Shown: one piece after another, positions 8,094-16,016 of the stretch
How the letters are laid out: every line of letters starts with the position of its first letter
How positions within the stretch are numbered: position 1 is the first letter of the stretch
Assembly (NCBI RefSeq): GCF_020873875.1
Contig: NZ_JAHWGU010000007.1
Coordinates: 62,001-126,000 of the forward strand
DNA length: 64,000 nucleotides
Reading direction: 5' to 3'
Source: Actinoplanes sp. DH11
GTDB lineage: Bacteria; Actinomycetota; Actinomycetes; Mycobacteriales; Micromonosporaceae
Program-made: the position numbers and the translations under genes
The notes under the pieces: model-generated
What the model was told of the DNA's origin: nothing
The model's input: the letters and a program-made list of their open reading frames with translations, nothing else
Database searches by the model: none

Positions 8094-10874
8094 TCACGCC
8101 GCATCGGCCGGTTCGCCGCTCGCCGGCACGCCGTCGAGGCGGCGGCGCGCCGCCGCGACCGCCAGCCGGGCATGCTCCTTCGCCCCGATCTGCGCCACCA
8201 GCTGCGCCCGGGGGATCTCCAAGGCGTACGGGACACCGGGCGGCAGAGCGGCCAGGATCCCGTCGACGTCGATGCCGCCGTCGCCCGGGTAGAGCCGCTC
8301 GAACCGCGCCGTGTGGATGAGCTCCTCCCTGGTGGGCGGCACACCCGGCGGCGCGTCACAGACGTGGGCGAAGTGGAACCACTCGGCCGGCAGCTCCCGC
8401 AGATCGGCCACGCTGGAGCCGGAGCGGGCGAAGTGCAGCAGGTCGATCAGGATGCCGGCGTTGGGCTGATCCGCCGACCGCAGAACCCGGGTCGCCTCGG
8501 TGAGATCCGGTGTCTCGGTCCACGAGGGGAACTCCAGATCCATGGTGAGGCCGAGCGGACGGGCCAGCTGGCACAGTTGCGCGTACCGGTCGATCTTGCG
8601 GTTGCGGTCCGGGTCGGGCAGCTGGACGATGACGTGGCGCGCGCCGAGCTCCGCGCCCGCCTCCAGGAAACGCTCGAAGTCGCGCGGGTCCTGGTCGGGG
8701 CCGATCCTGGCCAGTTCGATGTCCAGCACCTCGACCCCGGTGGCCGCCAGGCGCACCTTCGTCGTGCGCATCAGCGCGGGATCGGTGGCCAGCGGATAGT
8801 GCGGCTCGACCGGCGTCACCCGGGTCAGACGCAGGCCCACGTACCGGTAACCGGCGTCGGCGGCGGCCTCGACCAGTTCCGGTGGGGACAGGCTCAACGC
8901 CGTCAGGTGCGCGAGTGAGTAGTCGTGCTCACGACCGTACGCCCGCTCGGGGGTGTCCCTGAGTCGCCGCAGGCGGCGTTGCCGGTGCGCGGCCATCCGC
9001 ACCGGTGCGCTGCTCGCCGCGCCGTAGCCGGCGTAGTCGCCGATGCGCTGCACCACCTCGAAGAAGAGCCGCGAGCCCAGCATCTCGGTGTAGAAGTGCA
9101 GGTACTCCCCGCCCTCGTCGCAGTCGTAGAGGATGGAGTGCTCGCGCAGCGTCGCCAGCAGCTCCGGCTCCGGGGCGAGCCGGGCGTCGAGGTCGTCGTA
9201 ATAGTTCTGCGGGATGCGCAGCACCGGTGCGCCGAGCTCGCGCATGGCCTTGGCGGCGGCGATCACGTCACCGCTGGCGAACGCGATGTGCTGCGGGCTC
9301 GGCACCGCCGGCGCCCAGGAGCCGCGGCGCAGCGGTGCCGTGTTGAGAGTGATCCGCACGGTGCGCCAGGTGTCGACGGCGGACCGGCTGCGGAGCAGGC
9401 CGAAGGGTGCGGCGAGTTCCGTGGTCGGGCCGGCGTGCAGGCCCAGCACCGTGCGGTAGAAGAGCGCTACCTGGTCGAAGTCGTCCACCGGCTCGGTGAG
9501 CGCGATGTGATCGGTTCCGGTCACCAGACCCTCGGTGCGTGTCTCCCCGCCGGTGGTCTCGAAGTCGGCCAGCCAGCCGTTGCCGCCGGCGCCGGCGCGG
9601 CAGAAGAAGACCGCCGTCCCGTCCGGGGCGGCAACCGAACTGAGCTCGGCCTCCTCCGGTTGACGCACCCGGGGCAGGACCGGGGCGAGCAGCCGGTCGG
9701 CACGTTCGGCCGAGCTCGCGGGATCGCTGCTCTCCAGCCCGAGCGCGCAGATCGCCGCCGTGCCCGGCGGCACCGTCCGCTGCGACGCGAAGTTGAGCAG
9801 GATCCGGGCGTCGCCCTGCTGCCACAACTGCACCGGCTTGGAGCGGTGCTGCCCGGTGCGGGTGAAGCCGAGCGCGGTCAGGGTCCCGGCGACGACCGGG
9901 CCGGACACCTCGTCGACCGCCAGCTCGGTGAACATGTGACCGCCGAGACGCGGTGCCGGGGGCAGACCCGGTGCCCGCAGCCGCCGCCGCGCGACGGGTG
10001 GGCCGCCGGCGCTCACCGACTCCTGCAGGGCGAGCAGCGAACGCATCCCGTCGATGGCGGCGTGCCGGGGGTCGGCCTGGCGGTAGACGTCGTTGAACAC
10101 CTCGAGCGAGAGCGGGCCGGCATAGCCGGTGGCCAGTACGTGACTCACGAAGCCGGTCAGGTCGAACGAACCCAGGCCGGGAAAGAGCCGGTGGTGCCGG
10201 CTCCACTCCACGGTGTCCATCTTCAACCGGGGTGCGTCGGCCAGTTGCAGGTGGAACACCTTCGCGCCGGGCACCACCCGGATCCCGGCCGGGTCGTCGC
10301 CCCGGGACAGCACGTGGAAACTGTCCAGGCACAGGCCGAGGGCGGGGTGGTCGGCGCGGCGCACGATCCGCCACGCGTGGGCGTACGTGTTCACGAAACG
10401 GCCCCAGACCAGTGGCTCGTACGCGATGCGCAGCCCGCGGGCGGCGGCCCGCTCGGCCAGCTCCCGCAACTGCTCGGCGGCGAGTTCGTCGTCGTCGACT
10501 GCCTCGGCCGACTCCGACGACGCGACGAGCATCGTGGCGGCACCGAGTTGTTCCAGGATGCCGAGTTTGTGGTCCGCGCGGCGCAGGTTCGCCCGGAACG
10601 TGTCCGGGGCGACCGCCTCGAAGTCGCGGAACGGCTGGTAGAGGTCGATGCTCAGGCCACGGCGTACGCATTCCTGGCCGACCCGCGCCGGTGACCACGC
10701 CGACGCGATGAGGTCACTCTCGAAGATCTCGACCCCGTGGAAGCCGGCTGCCGCGGCGGCCGCGAGCTTGTCCTCCAGCGTTCCGGACAGGCAGGCGGTG
10801 GCGATCGTCAGGTGTGGTGCGGCGGACGGTGTGACGGCCCGCCGTCGAGCAGCATCATGATCAGCGATGAGCAT
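8094..10874 (-). CDS. Three-domain fusion: dehydroshikimate dehydratase-like barrel + HPPD-like dioxygenase + second TIM barrel
   Basis: Residues about 20-290 form an AP_endonuc_2/QuiC1-like TIM barrel with metal ligands E153, D184, Q210 and E258, spaced 31/26/48 as I recall for the QuiC1 3-dehydroshikimate dehydratases. Residues about 312-625 are an HPPD-type vicinal-oxygen-chelate pair with a complete facial triad (H455 in GTDHIALT, H529 in PQHIAF, E606 in FFEVVQ). Residues 645-926 are a second sugar-phosphate-isomerase barrel with its own ligand set E781, D811, H837, E886. DSD-HPPD fusions are known; the extra C-terminal barrel is not something I recognise. ATG at 10874 follows AGGAAGG. 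Expected first step: 3-dehydroshikimate to protocatechuate. The roles of the other two domains are open. Confidence 0.85.
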   Translation of the reverse strand: MLIADHDAARRRAVTPSAAPHLTIATACLSGTLEDKLAAAAAAGFHGVEIFESDLIASAWSPARVGQECVRRGLSIDLYQPFRDFEAVAPDTFRANLRRADHKLGILEQLGAATMLVASSESAEAVDDDELAAEQLRELAERAAARGLRIAYEPLVWGRFVNTYAHAWRIVRRADHPALGLCLDSFHVLSRGDDPAGIRVVPGAKVFHLQLADAPRLKMDTVEWSRHHRLFPGLGSFDLTGFVSHVLATGYAGPLSLEVFNDVYRQADPRHAAIDGMRSLLALQESVSAGGPPVARRRLRAPGLPPAPRLGGHMFTELAVDEVSGPVVAGTLTALGFTRTGQHRSKPVQLWQQGDARILLNFASQRTVPPGTAAICALGLESSDPASSAERADRLLAPVLPRVRQPEEAELSSVAAPDGTAVFFCRAGAGGNGWLADFETTGGETRTEGLVTGTDHIALTEPVDDFDQVALFYRTVLGLHAGPTTELAAPFGLLRSRSAVDTWRTVRITLNTAPLRRGSWAPAVPSPQHIAFASGDVIAAAKAMRELGAPVLRIPQNYYDDLDARLAPEPELLATLREHSILYDCDEGGEYLHFYTEMLGSRLFFEVVQRIGDYAGYGAASSAPVRMAAHRQRRLRRLRDTPERAYGREHDYSLAHLTALSLSPPELVEAAADAGYRYVGLRLTRVTPVEPHYPLATDPALMRTTKVRLAATGVEVLDIELARIGPDQDPRDFERFLEAGAELGARHVIVQLPDPDRNRKIDRYAQLCQLARPLGLTMDLEFPSWTETPDLTEATRVLRSADQPNAGILIDLLHFARSGSSVADLRELPAEWFHFAHVCDAPPGVPPTREELIHTARFERLYPGDGGIDVDGILAALPPGVPYALEIPRAQLVAQIGAKEHARLAVAAARRRLDGVPASGEPADAA

Positions 10875-10999
10875 GGTGCACTGCCTTCCTCGATGGCTGC
10901 GCCCGGCTGCGAGGCCGGGCTCAGCGATGCGCCGACGGGACGACGGAAGGTGTACGCCGCCGACGGCCCCGCACCACAGGCGTTGCCATCGGCGGCAAT

Positions 11000-11024
11000 G
11001 TATGTACTAGTTAGTTAGTTATAC
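11000..11024. promoter_or_regulatory. AT-rich candidate TetR operator
   Basis: A 25-bp AT-rich stretch stands out in GC-rich DNA between the divergent fusion gene and TetR gene. It is bounded by GTAT and ATAC, contains the palindrome ACTAGT and then TAGT repeated (TAGTTAGTTAGTTA). It lies about 70 bp upstream of the TetR start and 125 bp upstream of the fusion start, a good position for autoregulation and control of the enzyme. Binding is inferred. Confidence 0.45.
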
Positions 11025-11094
11025 GCGCCGAGCGCCGGAGGAGGAAGGGCCGCGAACCCTCGACCCAGGCGAATCTTCGATCGAAGGAGGCCAC

Positions 11095-11754
11095 GTGGCC
11101 ACGCAGACCCCGGACTCGCCGGCAGCGGCACCCGCCGCGCGCGACGCCGAGCGGACCCGGGCAGAGATCCTCGCCGTCGCGACCCGCGAGTTCGCCGACA
11201 AGGGCTTCGCCGGCGCCCGGGTGGACGAGATCGCGGCGAAGACCCGCACCACCAAGCGGATGATCTATTACTACTTCGGCGGCAAGGAGCGCCTGTACGT
11301 CTCGGCGCTCGAGCAGGCCTACACCGGGATCCGCGCCCTCGAACAACAGGTCGACGTCGAACACCTCGACCCGGCCGAGGCGATCCGGCAGCTCACCGCT
11401 CTCACGTTCGACCACCACGAGTCGCATCCGGAGTTCATCCGGCTGGTCAGCATCGAGAACATCCACCGTGCCCGGCATCTCGTGCGGTCCGAGATCCTGG
11501 CCGGCCTGGCCAACCCGGCGCTGGACGCGCTGACCCGGATCCTCGTACGCGGTCGTGCGGCCGGCCGGTTCCGCGACGACGTCGACCCGATCGACGTCCA
11601 CATGATGATCAGCGCGTTCTGCGTCTTCCGGACCGCCAACCGGTACACCTTCAACGCCATCTTCCAGCGGGACATGCTCGACCCCGCCCGCCGGGACCAC
11701 TACCGGACCATGATCGGTGACCTCGTGCTGGAATATCTGACCGCCGCCGGCTGA
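11095..11754 (+). CDS. TetR family transcriptional regulator
   Basis: The 219-residue protein has a TetR N-terminal HTH (TRAEILAVATREFADKGF...KTRTTKRMIYYYFGGKERLY) and a C-terminal helical domain of the TetR_C_33 style (HHESHPEFIRLVSIENIHRARH). GTG at 11095 has GGAGG 5 nt upstream. It is divergent from the three-domain fusion gene, so it probably represses that gene and itself. TetR proteins of this subgroup often sit beside aromatic-acid catabolic genes. Confidence 0.9.
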   Translation: MATQTPDSPAAAPAARDAERTRAEILAVATREFADKGFAGARVDEIAAKTRTTKRMIYYYFGGKERLYVSALEQAYTGIRALEQQVDVEHLDPAEAIRQLTALTFDHHESHPEFIRLVSIENIHRARHLVRSEILAGLANPALDALTRILVRGRAAGRFRDDVDPIDVHMMISAFCVFRTANRYTFNAIFQRDMLDPARRDHYRTMIGDLVLEYLTAAG

Positions 11755-11940
11755 CGGCTCGCCGCGCCCCTTTCCGGACTCACGGTGTTCCTCGGCCCGT
11801 TCCCCACCAGCGCGGGAGATCCGGCCGGCGGCCGCGGTCACGGCTGTGACGATCGGTGTTCGCCGCAGGCCCCGGACGCCGGCTCGCTCGCTTCGGAGGC
11901 TGCCGCGAGCCGGCGCGGGGCGGGTCAGGTCAAGCGGGCC

Positions 11941-12011
11941 GTCACCAGCAGGTCGAGCGGGGCGGTAACCAGCAGGTCGAGCGGGCGGTAACCAGCAGGT
12001 GGAGCGGGGCG
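11941..12011. repeat. Three tandem copies of a 24-bp repeat next to rpsN
   Basis: Units start at 11941, 11965 and 11988 (24, 23 and 24 bp), each of the form GTnACCAGCAGGTCGAGCGG plus GCG. The rpsN 3' end follows directly and begins with the same pattern (GGTCACCAGGAGG, stop codon included), so a fourth, diverged unit overlaps the coding sequence. The 258-bp gap between TetR and rpsN otherwise holds no recognisable gene. Confidence 0.8.
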
Positions 12012-12012
12012 G

Positions 12013-12306
12013 TCACCAGGAGGCCTTGCGGATTCCCGGCAGCTCACCGCGCCGGGCCATCTCCCGGAACCGCACGCGGGACAGCCCGAAGTGGCTGAGG
12101 ACGCCGCGCGGCCGGCCGTCGATCATGTCCCGGCTGCGGCGGCGCGACGGGCTGGAGTCGCGCGGGAGCCTGGCCAAGGCGCGCAGCGCGTCGGCCCGCG
12201 TGTCCGGGTCGAGCACCTGCTTCTTCAACTCGGTGCGACGGTCGAAATGGCGTGCGGAGAGCTCGGCACGGCGCTTCTCGCGCTCGGTGAGGCTGCGGCG
12301 CGCCAT
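12013..12306 (-). CDS. rpsN: 30S ribosomal protein S14, zinc-free paralog
   Basis: The 97-residue S14 of the long bacterial type ends [27 protein letters not shown] and begins [16 protein letters not shown]. It has no cysteine, so it is the zinc-independent (C-minus) form that replaces the zinc-ribbon S14 when zinc is short. Its ATG overlaps the rpmG stop in a TGATG junction, making it the third gene of rpmB-rpmG-rpsN under the Zur box at 12722-12738. S18, often included in mycobacterial versions of this operon, is not present. Confidence 0.95.
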   Translation of the reverse strand: MARRSLTEREKRRAELSARHFDRRTELKKQVLDPDTRADALRALARLPRDSSPSRRRSRDMIDGRPRGVLSHFGLSRVRFREMARRGELPGIRKASW

Positions 12307-12473
12307 CAGCGGTCCTCCCGGAAGTCGACGTGGTGGCGCACCACCGGGTCGTACTTGCGCAGGACCAGCCGGTCGGGGTTGGTGCGGCGGTTCTTGCGGG
12401 TGACATAGGTGTAGCCGGTGCCGGCGGTGCTGCGCAGCTTGATGACCGGGCGGACGTCGGTGCTCCTGGCCAT
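12306..12473 (-). CDS. rpmG: 50S ribosomal protein L33, zinc-free paralog
   Basis: Read directly from the minus strand: 55 residues, beginning [18 protein letters not shown] and containing [20 protein letters not shown], the L33 core. No CxxC pairs are present, so it does not bind zinc. Both ends overlap neighbours by TGATG (rpmB stop at its start, rpsN start at its stop), showing tight translational coupling in the operon. Confidence 0.95.
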   Translation of the reverse strand: MARSTDVRPVIKLRSTAGTGYTYVTRKNRRTNPDRLVLRKYDPVVRHHVDFREDR

Positions 12474-12706
12474 CAGATCTTGACCCCCTTGGCGCGCAGG
12501 CGGAGCACGACGGAGTCGATGCCGTCCCGGTCGATGATCTTGATGCCGGTGGTGCTGACGTTCAGTCGCACCGTGGTGCCGTCGGCGAGGCGGAAGCGAC
12601 GCCGCTGGACGTTGGGATTCCAGCGGCGGCGGGTGCGGCGGTGGGAGTGTGACACGGCGTTGCCGAAGCTCGGCTTGGCGCCGGTCACGTCACAGACGTT
12701 GGACAT
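12473..12706 (-). CDS. rpmB: 50S ribosomal protein L28, zinc-free paralog
   Basis: The 77-residue L28 (start [20 protein letters not shown], core [17 protein letters not shown]) has a single cysteine where zinc-binding L28 has paired CxxC motifs. It is the first gene of the minus-strand C-minus ribosomal operon and starts 16 nt from the Zur box. Family knowledge: these paralogs replace zinc-binding versions so that ribosomal zinc can be reused. Confidence 0.95.
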   Translation of the reverse strand: MSNVCDVTGAKPSFGNAVSHSHRRTRRRWNPNVQRRRFRLADGTTVRLNVSTTGIKIIDRDGIDSVVLRLRAKGVKI

Positions 12707-12721
12707 GGCCGTCACTTTACA

Positions 12722-12738
12722 ATGAAAACCGTTTCCAT
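12722..12738. promoter_or_regulatory. Zur box controlling the divergent zinc-starvation genes
   Basis: ATGAAAACCGTTTCCAT is a palindrome with one mismatched pair around the centre and matches the actinobacterial Zur operator style (TGAAAAC-N-GTTTTCA). It sits in the 45-bp gap between the rpmB start (12706) and the COG0523 start (12752), so one site can repress both directions when zinc is plentiful. No Zur gene is in the window. Confidence 0.85.
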
Positions 12739-12751
12739 CTAGATTCAGGGG

Positions 12752-14062
12752 GTGAGCACCGACACGACCACCTCCGCCCTGCCCCTCCCGGTCGACCGGC
12801 GATCGGCTGTCACCGTGCTGTCCGGCTTCTCCCGCAGTGCCGTCGACGAGGTCAGCCGGGCCCTGCTGATCGCCGACGAGAGGCTGCTGGCAGTCAGCCA
12901 CGACCTCACCGGCATCCGCGACGGCCTCGTCGGGCGCACCGTGCGTTCCGCCTCCGAAGTGGTCGAGCAACGCGTCGTCGAGCTCGTCCACGGCTGCGTG
13001 TCGTGCACCCTGCGCGAGGACGTCCTGCCCACCCTGGTCCGCCTCGCCCGCACCCGCCCGGAGTGCGACCTGCTGCTCGTCCTGCCGCCCGCGGTGGAGC
13101 CCGAGGCGGTCGCGGCCGCCTGCTCGCACTGCCTGGTCGACGGGGCGCCGGTCACCGACAGCGTCCGGTTCGACTCGTACGTCACCGTGGTCGACACCGG
13201 CACCCTCCTCGACGACCTGGCCGGCGATGACGACCTGCGGGACCGGGATCTGCACGCCGCCGACGACGATCACCGCACGGTCGCCGGGGTGGTCGTGCAC
13301 CAGATCGAGTTCAGCGACACCGTCGTCCTGTGGAGCCGGCCCGGCACCGACAGCCACGAGCTCGACCGGGCCGGCATCCTCGTCCACCGCCTCGCGCCCT
13401 GGGCTTTCCCCGTCCCGCTCGGCAGCTTGCCGGCAGCCACGACCGGGCGCGGCGCGCGCACGACCGACGCCATCGACGGCACCGAACTCGCCGCGCTCGT
13501 GCTGCGCACCGGCCGCCACGACCCGCACCGGCCCGGCATGCTCGGCCTGGCGCTGGAAGGCCGCCCGATCGCCGTGCACGACCCGGACACCGCCGGCGTC
13601 AGCTCCGTCCTGTTCGAGACCCGGCGGCCGTTCCACCCCGAACGGCTGCACGACGCCCTCGAGGAACTGACCGGCGAGGCGCTGCGCGGACGCGGCCAAC
13701 TCTGGATCGCCAGCCAGCCGGACACCGCGCTCGCGTTCGAGTTCGCCGGCGGCACCCTGGAGCTGGGCAGCCTCGGCTATTGGCTGGCCGCCCTGCCGGT
13801 CGAACGCTGGATGGAGACCAGCGACGAGCGACGCCTCGCCGCCGATCTGGACTGGGACCCCTACTACGGCGACCGGCGCACCGTGCTCGCCCTGATCGGC
13901 CTGCACCTGGATCCCACCGCTGTCACCGGACTGTTGCGCTCCTGCCTTCTCACCGACGCCGAACTGGCCGACGGCCCCGCCGGCTGGCGCACCCTGCCCG
14001 ACCCGTTCGCCGGATGCTTCCCCCTGACCGACGAGATCACCACCGAGGAGAACCAACCGTGA
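12752..14062 (+). CDS. COG0523/CobW-like protein lacking the P-loop (zinc-starvation factor, MRF-like)
   Basis: The 436-residue protein has the COG0523 layout: N-terminal [20 protein letters not shown], the metal-binding [10 protein letters not shown] (C82, C85, the family GCxxC position), and a C-terminal CobW_C-like domain. The P-loop expected after LSGF (GAGKTT) is absent, so GTP binding is doubtful. Placement beside C-minus ribosomal proteins and a Zur box matches the mycobacterial ribosome hibernation recruitment factor MRF, a member of this family. It could therefore act on zinc-free ribosomes rather than as a metallochaperone. GTG at 12752 follows a G-rich ribosome site. Its stop overlaps the L31 start by GTGA. 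Confidence 0.85.
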   Translation: MSTDTTTSALPLPVDRRSAVTVLSGFSRSAVDEVSRALLIADERLLAVSHDLTGIRDGLVGRTVRSASEVVEQRVVELVHGCVSCTLREDVLPTLVRLARTRPECDLLLVLPPAVEPEAVAAACSHCLVDGAPVTDSVRFDSYVTVVDTGTLLDDLAGDDDLRDRDLHAADDDHRTVAGVVVHQIEFSDTVVLWSRPGTDSHELDRAGILVHRLAPWAFPVPLGSLPAATTGRGARTTDAIDGTELAALVLRTGRHDPHRPGMLGLALEGRPIAVHDPDTAGVSSVLFETRRPFHPERLHDALEELTGEALRGRGQLWIASQPDTALAFEFAGGTLELGSLGYWLAALPVERWMETSDERRLAADLDWDPYYGDRRTVLALIGLHLDPTAVTGLLRSCLLTDAELADGPAGWRTLPDPFAGCFPLTDEITTEENQP

Positions 14063-14310
14063 AACCAGGAATCCACCCCGAGTACCGGGCCGTCGTCTAC
14101 CGCGACCGCAGCGCCGGCTTCGCCTTCCTCACCCGCTCCACCGCCACCAGCGACAAAACCGTCGCATGGGAGGACGGCAACACCTACCCGGTGCTCGACG
14201 TCGAGATCTCCTCGGCCAGCCACCCGTTCTGGACCGGCAAGCAGCGTCTGCTCGACACCGCCGGGCGGGTCGAGAAGTTCCGCGCCAAGTACGCCCGCAA
14301 GGCGACATAG
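14059..14310 (+). CDS. rpmE2: 50S ribosomal protein L31 type B (zinc-free)
   Basis: The 83 residues begin [20 protein letters not shown] and contain [20 protein letters not shown], diagnostic of type B L31, which has no zinc-binding cysteines and is 15-20 residues longer than the zinc form. It starts with GTG inside the stop of the COG0523 gene (GTGA overlap), so it is co-expressed under the same Zur box. A strong hairpin terminator follows. Confidence 0.96.
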   Translation: MKPGIHPEYRAVVYRDRSAGFAFLTRSTATSDKTVAWEDGNTYPVLDVEISSASHPFWTGKQRLLDTAGRVEKFRAKYARKAT

Positions 14311-14365
14311 CCCCCGGCCTGCCGGAGCGCGAACACTGAAAAATCGTTCCGTACGGGATCGCAGA

Positions 14366-14395
14366 AAGGCCGCGGCGACGCATCGCCGCGGCCTT
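14366..14395. terminator. Perfect 13-bp hairpin terminator
   Basis: AAGGCCGCGGCGA (14366-14378) pairs with TCGCCGCGGCCTT (14383-14395) across a 4-nt loop. It lies between the convergent rpmE2 and DUF2382 genes and can stop transcription from both sides. Confidence 0.85.
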
Positions 14396-14408
14396 CGGGT
14401 ATGGCTGG

Positions 14409-14867
14409 TCAGCCGATCGTGGTCGGCGGCCGGCCGGGCACGTCGACCTCGATGCGCTCCTTGAGCACGTCGCCGGTGAGGAGGTGCTGCTCGGTCTGCA
14501 CCTGCTTGCTCAGCCGGACCCGCTCCACCGGCACGATCTCGCTGGTGACGACGGGACGTTCCTCGTGCAGGACGACCTCGAAGATCACGCCACCGTCGGG
14601 ACCACCGAACTCCTCGGCGGAGCCGAAGACATCGGGATCAGCCACCGGCGCTCGCTCGCCCTCGGCGATCGGCTCGCGCTCCAGTCGCAGCTCCTCGCGG
14701 CGGACCTGCACGGTGATCTGCACGTTCTCGGTCACCACGTGTTTGCGCAGCCGTGCCCGGCCGACCTCGTACACTTCGGTGCCGGCGACCAGGCGCTGCT
14801 CGGACCGGGTCATCGCGTCGTCGCCGCCGGTCGCCGTGTGGGGCACGTGGGGCTCTGTCGGGTTCAT
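14409..14867 (-). CDS. DUF2382 (YsnF-like) protein
   Basis: The 152-residue acidic protein is made of the DUF2382 domain alone: TRSEQRLVAGTEVYEVGRARL, ...REELRLEREPIAE, ...HEERPVVTSEIVPVERVRL. It has no PRC barrel, unlike its two relatives at 15026 and 56398. ATG at 14867 has GGAGG upstream. DUF2382 proteins are common stress-associated proteins in actinobacteria; biochemical function is unknown. Confidence 0.88.
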   Translation of the reverse strand: MNPTEPHVPHTATGGDDAMTRSEQRLVAGTEVYEVGRARLRKHVVTENVQITVQVRREELRLEREPIAEGERAPVADPDVFGSAEEFGGPDGGVIFEVVLHEERPVVTSEIVPVERVRLSKQVQTEQHLLTGDVLKERIEVDVPGRPPTTIG

Positions 14868-14887
14868 GTCGCCTCCACAGGTCTGCT

Positions 14888-14982
14888 GTTCGGCGAAGCC
14901 GATTCAGGATGTTCGACGAAGCCGATACCGATGTGTCCGGCGAAGCCGATACCGGCGTGTTCGGCGAAGCCGATACCGGTGC
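14888..14982. repeat. Four tandem copies of a 24-bp repeat
   Basis: Units begin at 14888 (23 bp), 14911, 14935 and 14959 (24 bp each), with the core GCGAAGCCGATACCGG (GACGAAGCCGATACCG in unit two). They fill most of the 158-bp gap between two minus-strand DUF2382 genes, downstream of one and upstream of the other. Unlike the arrays at 7974 and 11941, I do not see the unit in the neighbouring gene ends. Confidence 0.8.
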
Positions 14983-15025
14983 CGCACCGCACGACGGCGC
15001 GGCACCGGGTGGATGAAGCGGCAGG

Positions 15026-15838
15026 TCAGCGCCGGCCCTCGGGACCGTCGAACTCGATCTGCTCCTTGCGGACCTCGCCGCTGACCGTCTCCTCGTCGCG
15101 GACGGTCTCCTTGCCCAGCCGGACACGCTCGACCGGCACCGCCTCGGTCTCGACCACGGGCCGATCGGCGTGCAGGGTCACCTCGTGCTCGGACTCGGTG
15201 ATGGCGGGACCGGCGAAGGCGTCGCCGCGGTTCGCGTCGGTGATCGGCTCGCGCTCCAGGCGCACCTCTTCGCGCTCCACCGGCACCCGGACCTGCTGCT
15301 GCTCGGTGACGACGTACTTGCGCAGCCGGGCCTTGCCGGTCTGCTCGTTACGGGTGTCGGCGACCAGGCGCTCCTCCGACCGCGTCATGGCGTCGTCGCC
15401 GGCGGTTGTCCCGGCGCGGTGCTGGCCGTCCTGCCGGGTGCGGCCGGTGTCGGCGGTGCCGCGGCCGGCGTCGGTGGTGCCGTGGCTCGTGCCGCCCGAC
15501 ACGGCGCTGCCCGACTCGGCGCCGGGAGAGGTCACCTGGTAGTAGGTGTAGAGCTCGTTCTCCTCGGTGTAGCTCAGGTCGCCGTCCGGTTCGATCCGCG
15601 GAGCGTCCTTGACCGTCGCCTTGTCGTAGGCGACCGTGATCCGGTCGTCCGAGACGCTGGCCCGCTGCAGCGGGATGAACGTCTCCTTGGTGCCGAACAG
15701 GCCGGTCTTGACCGCCACCCACTCGGGGTTGCCGGTGTCGGTGTCGAGGTAGACCTGACCGACAGAGCCGATCTTGTCACCGTCGGAACCGTACACATCG
15801 GCGCCGTTGAGCCGGTTGAGATCGTTTTGTGTGAGCAC
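15026..15838 (-). CDS. PRC-barrel plus DUF2382 protein
   Basis: The 270-residue protein has an N-terminal PRC barrel (residues 1-85: NGADVYGSDGDKIGSVGQVY, then GLFGTKETFIPLQRA), a Gly/Thr-rich linker (about 100-145), and a C-terminal DUF2382 domain (RLRKYVVTEQQQVRVPVERE, RLEREPITD, RPVVETEAVPVERVRLG). GTG at 15838 is chosen because the PRC domain begins there and GAAAGGA precedes it. It is a paralog of the protein at 56398-57258. PRC barrels bind protein or RNA partners; the job of this combination is unknown, probably stress related. Confidence 0.9.
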   Translation of the reverse strand: MLTQNDLNRLNGADVYGSDGDKIGSVGQVYLDTDTGNPEWVAVKTGLFGTKETFIPLQRASVSDDRITVAYDKATVKDAPRIEPDGDLSYTEENELYTYYQVTSPGAESGSAVSGGTSHGTTDAGRGTADTGRTRQDGQHRAGTTAGDDAMTRSEERLVADTRNEQTGKARLRKYVVTEQQQVRVPVEREEVRLEREPITDANRGDAFAGPAITESEHEVTLHADRPVVETEAVPVERVRLGKETVRDEETVSGEVRKEQIEFDGPEGRR

Positions 15839-16016
15839 GATGGATCCTTTCCGAGGGGAGATTCTTTTCGTCCACAAAGGAGACGGCGCCCGCCGCGAAA
15901 ACGAGCGGGGAAATCGCTCGATCGTCAGCGGCACCGTGCTCCGACCCTCGGAACGTGCCCCGGTGTTTACGCGATAAACAGCGCGCGGAAGGTTTTCCCC
16001 TCGCCGCTGATTCGCG

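Noticed and set aside
12707..14056. Upstream extension of the rpmB frame through the COG0523 gene
   Set aside because: L28 begins at its own ATG (12706) next to the Zur box; the extension is antisense noise.
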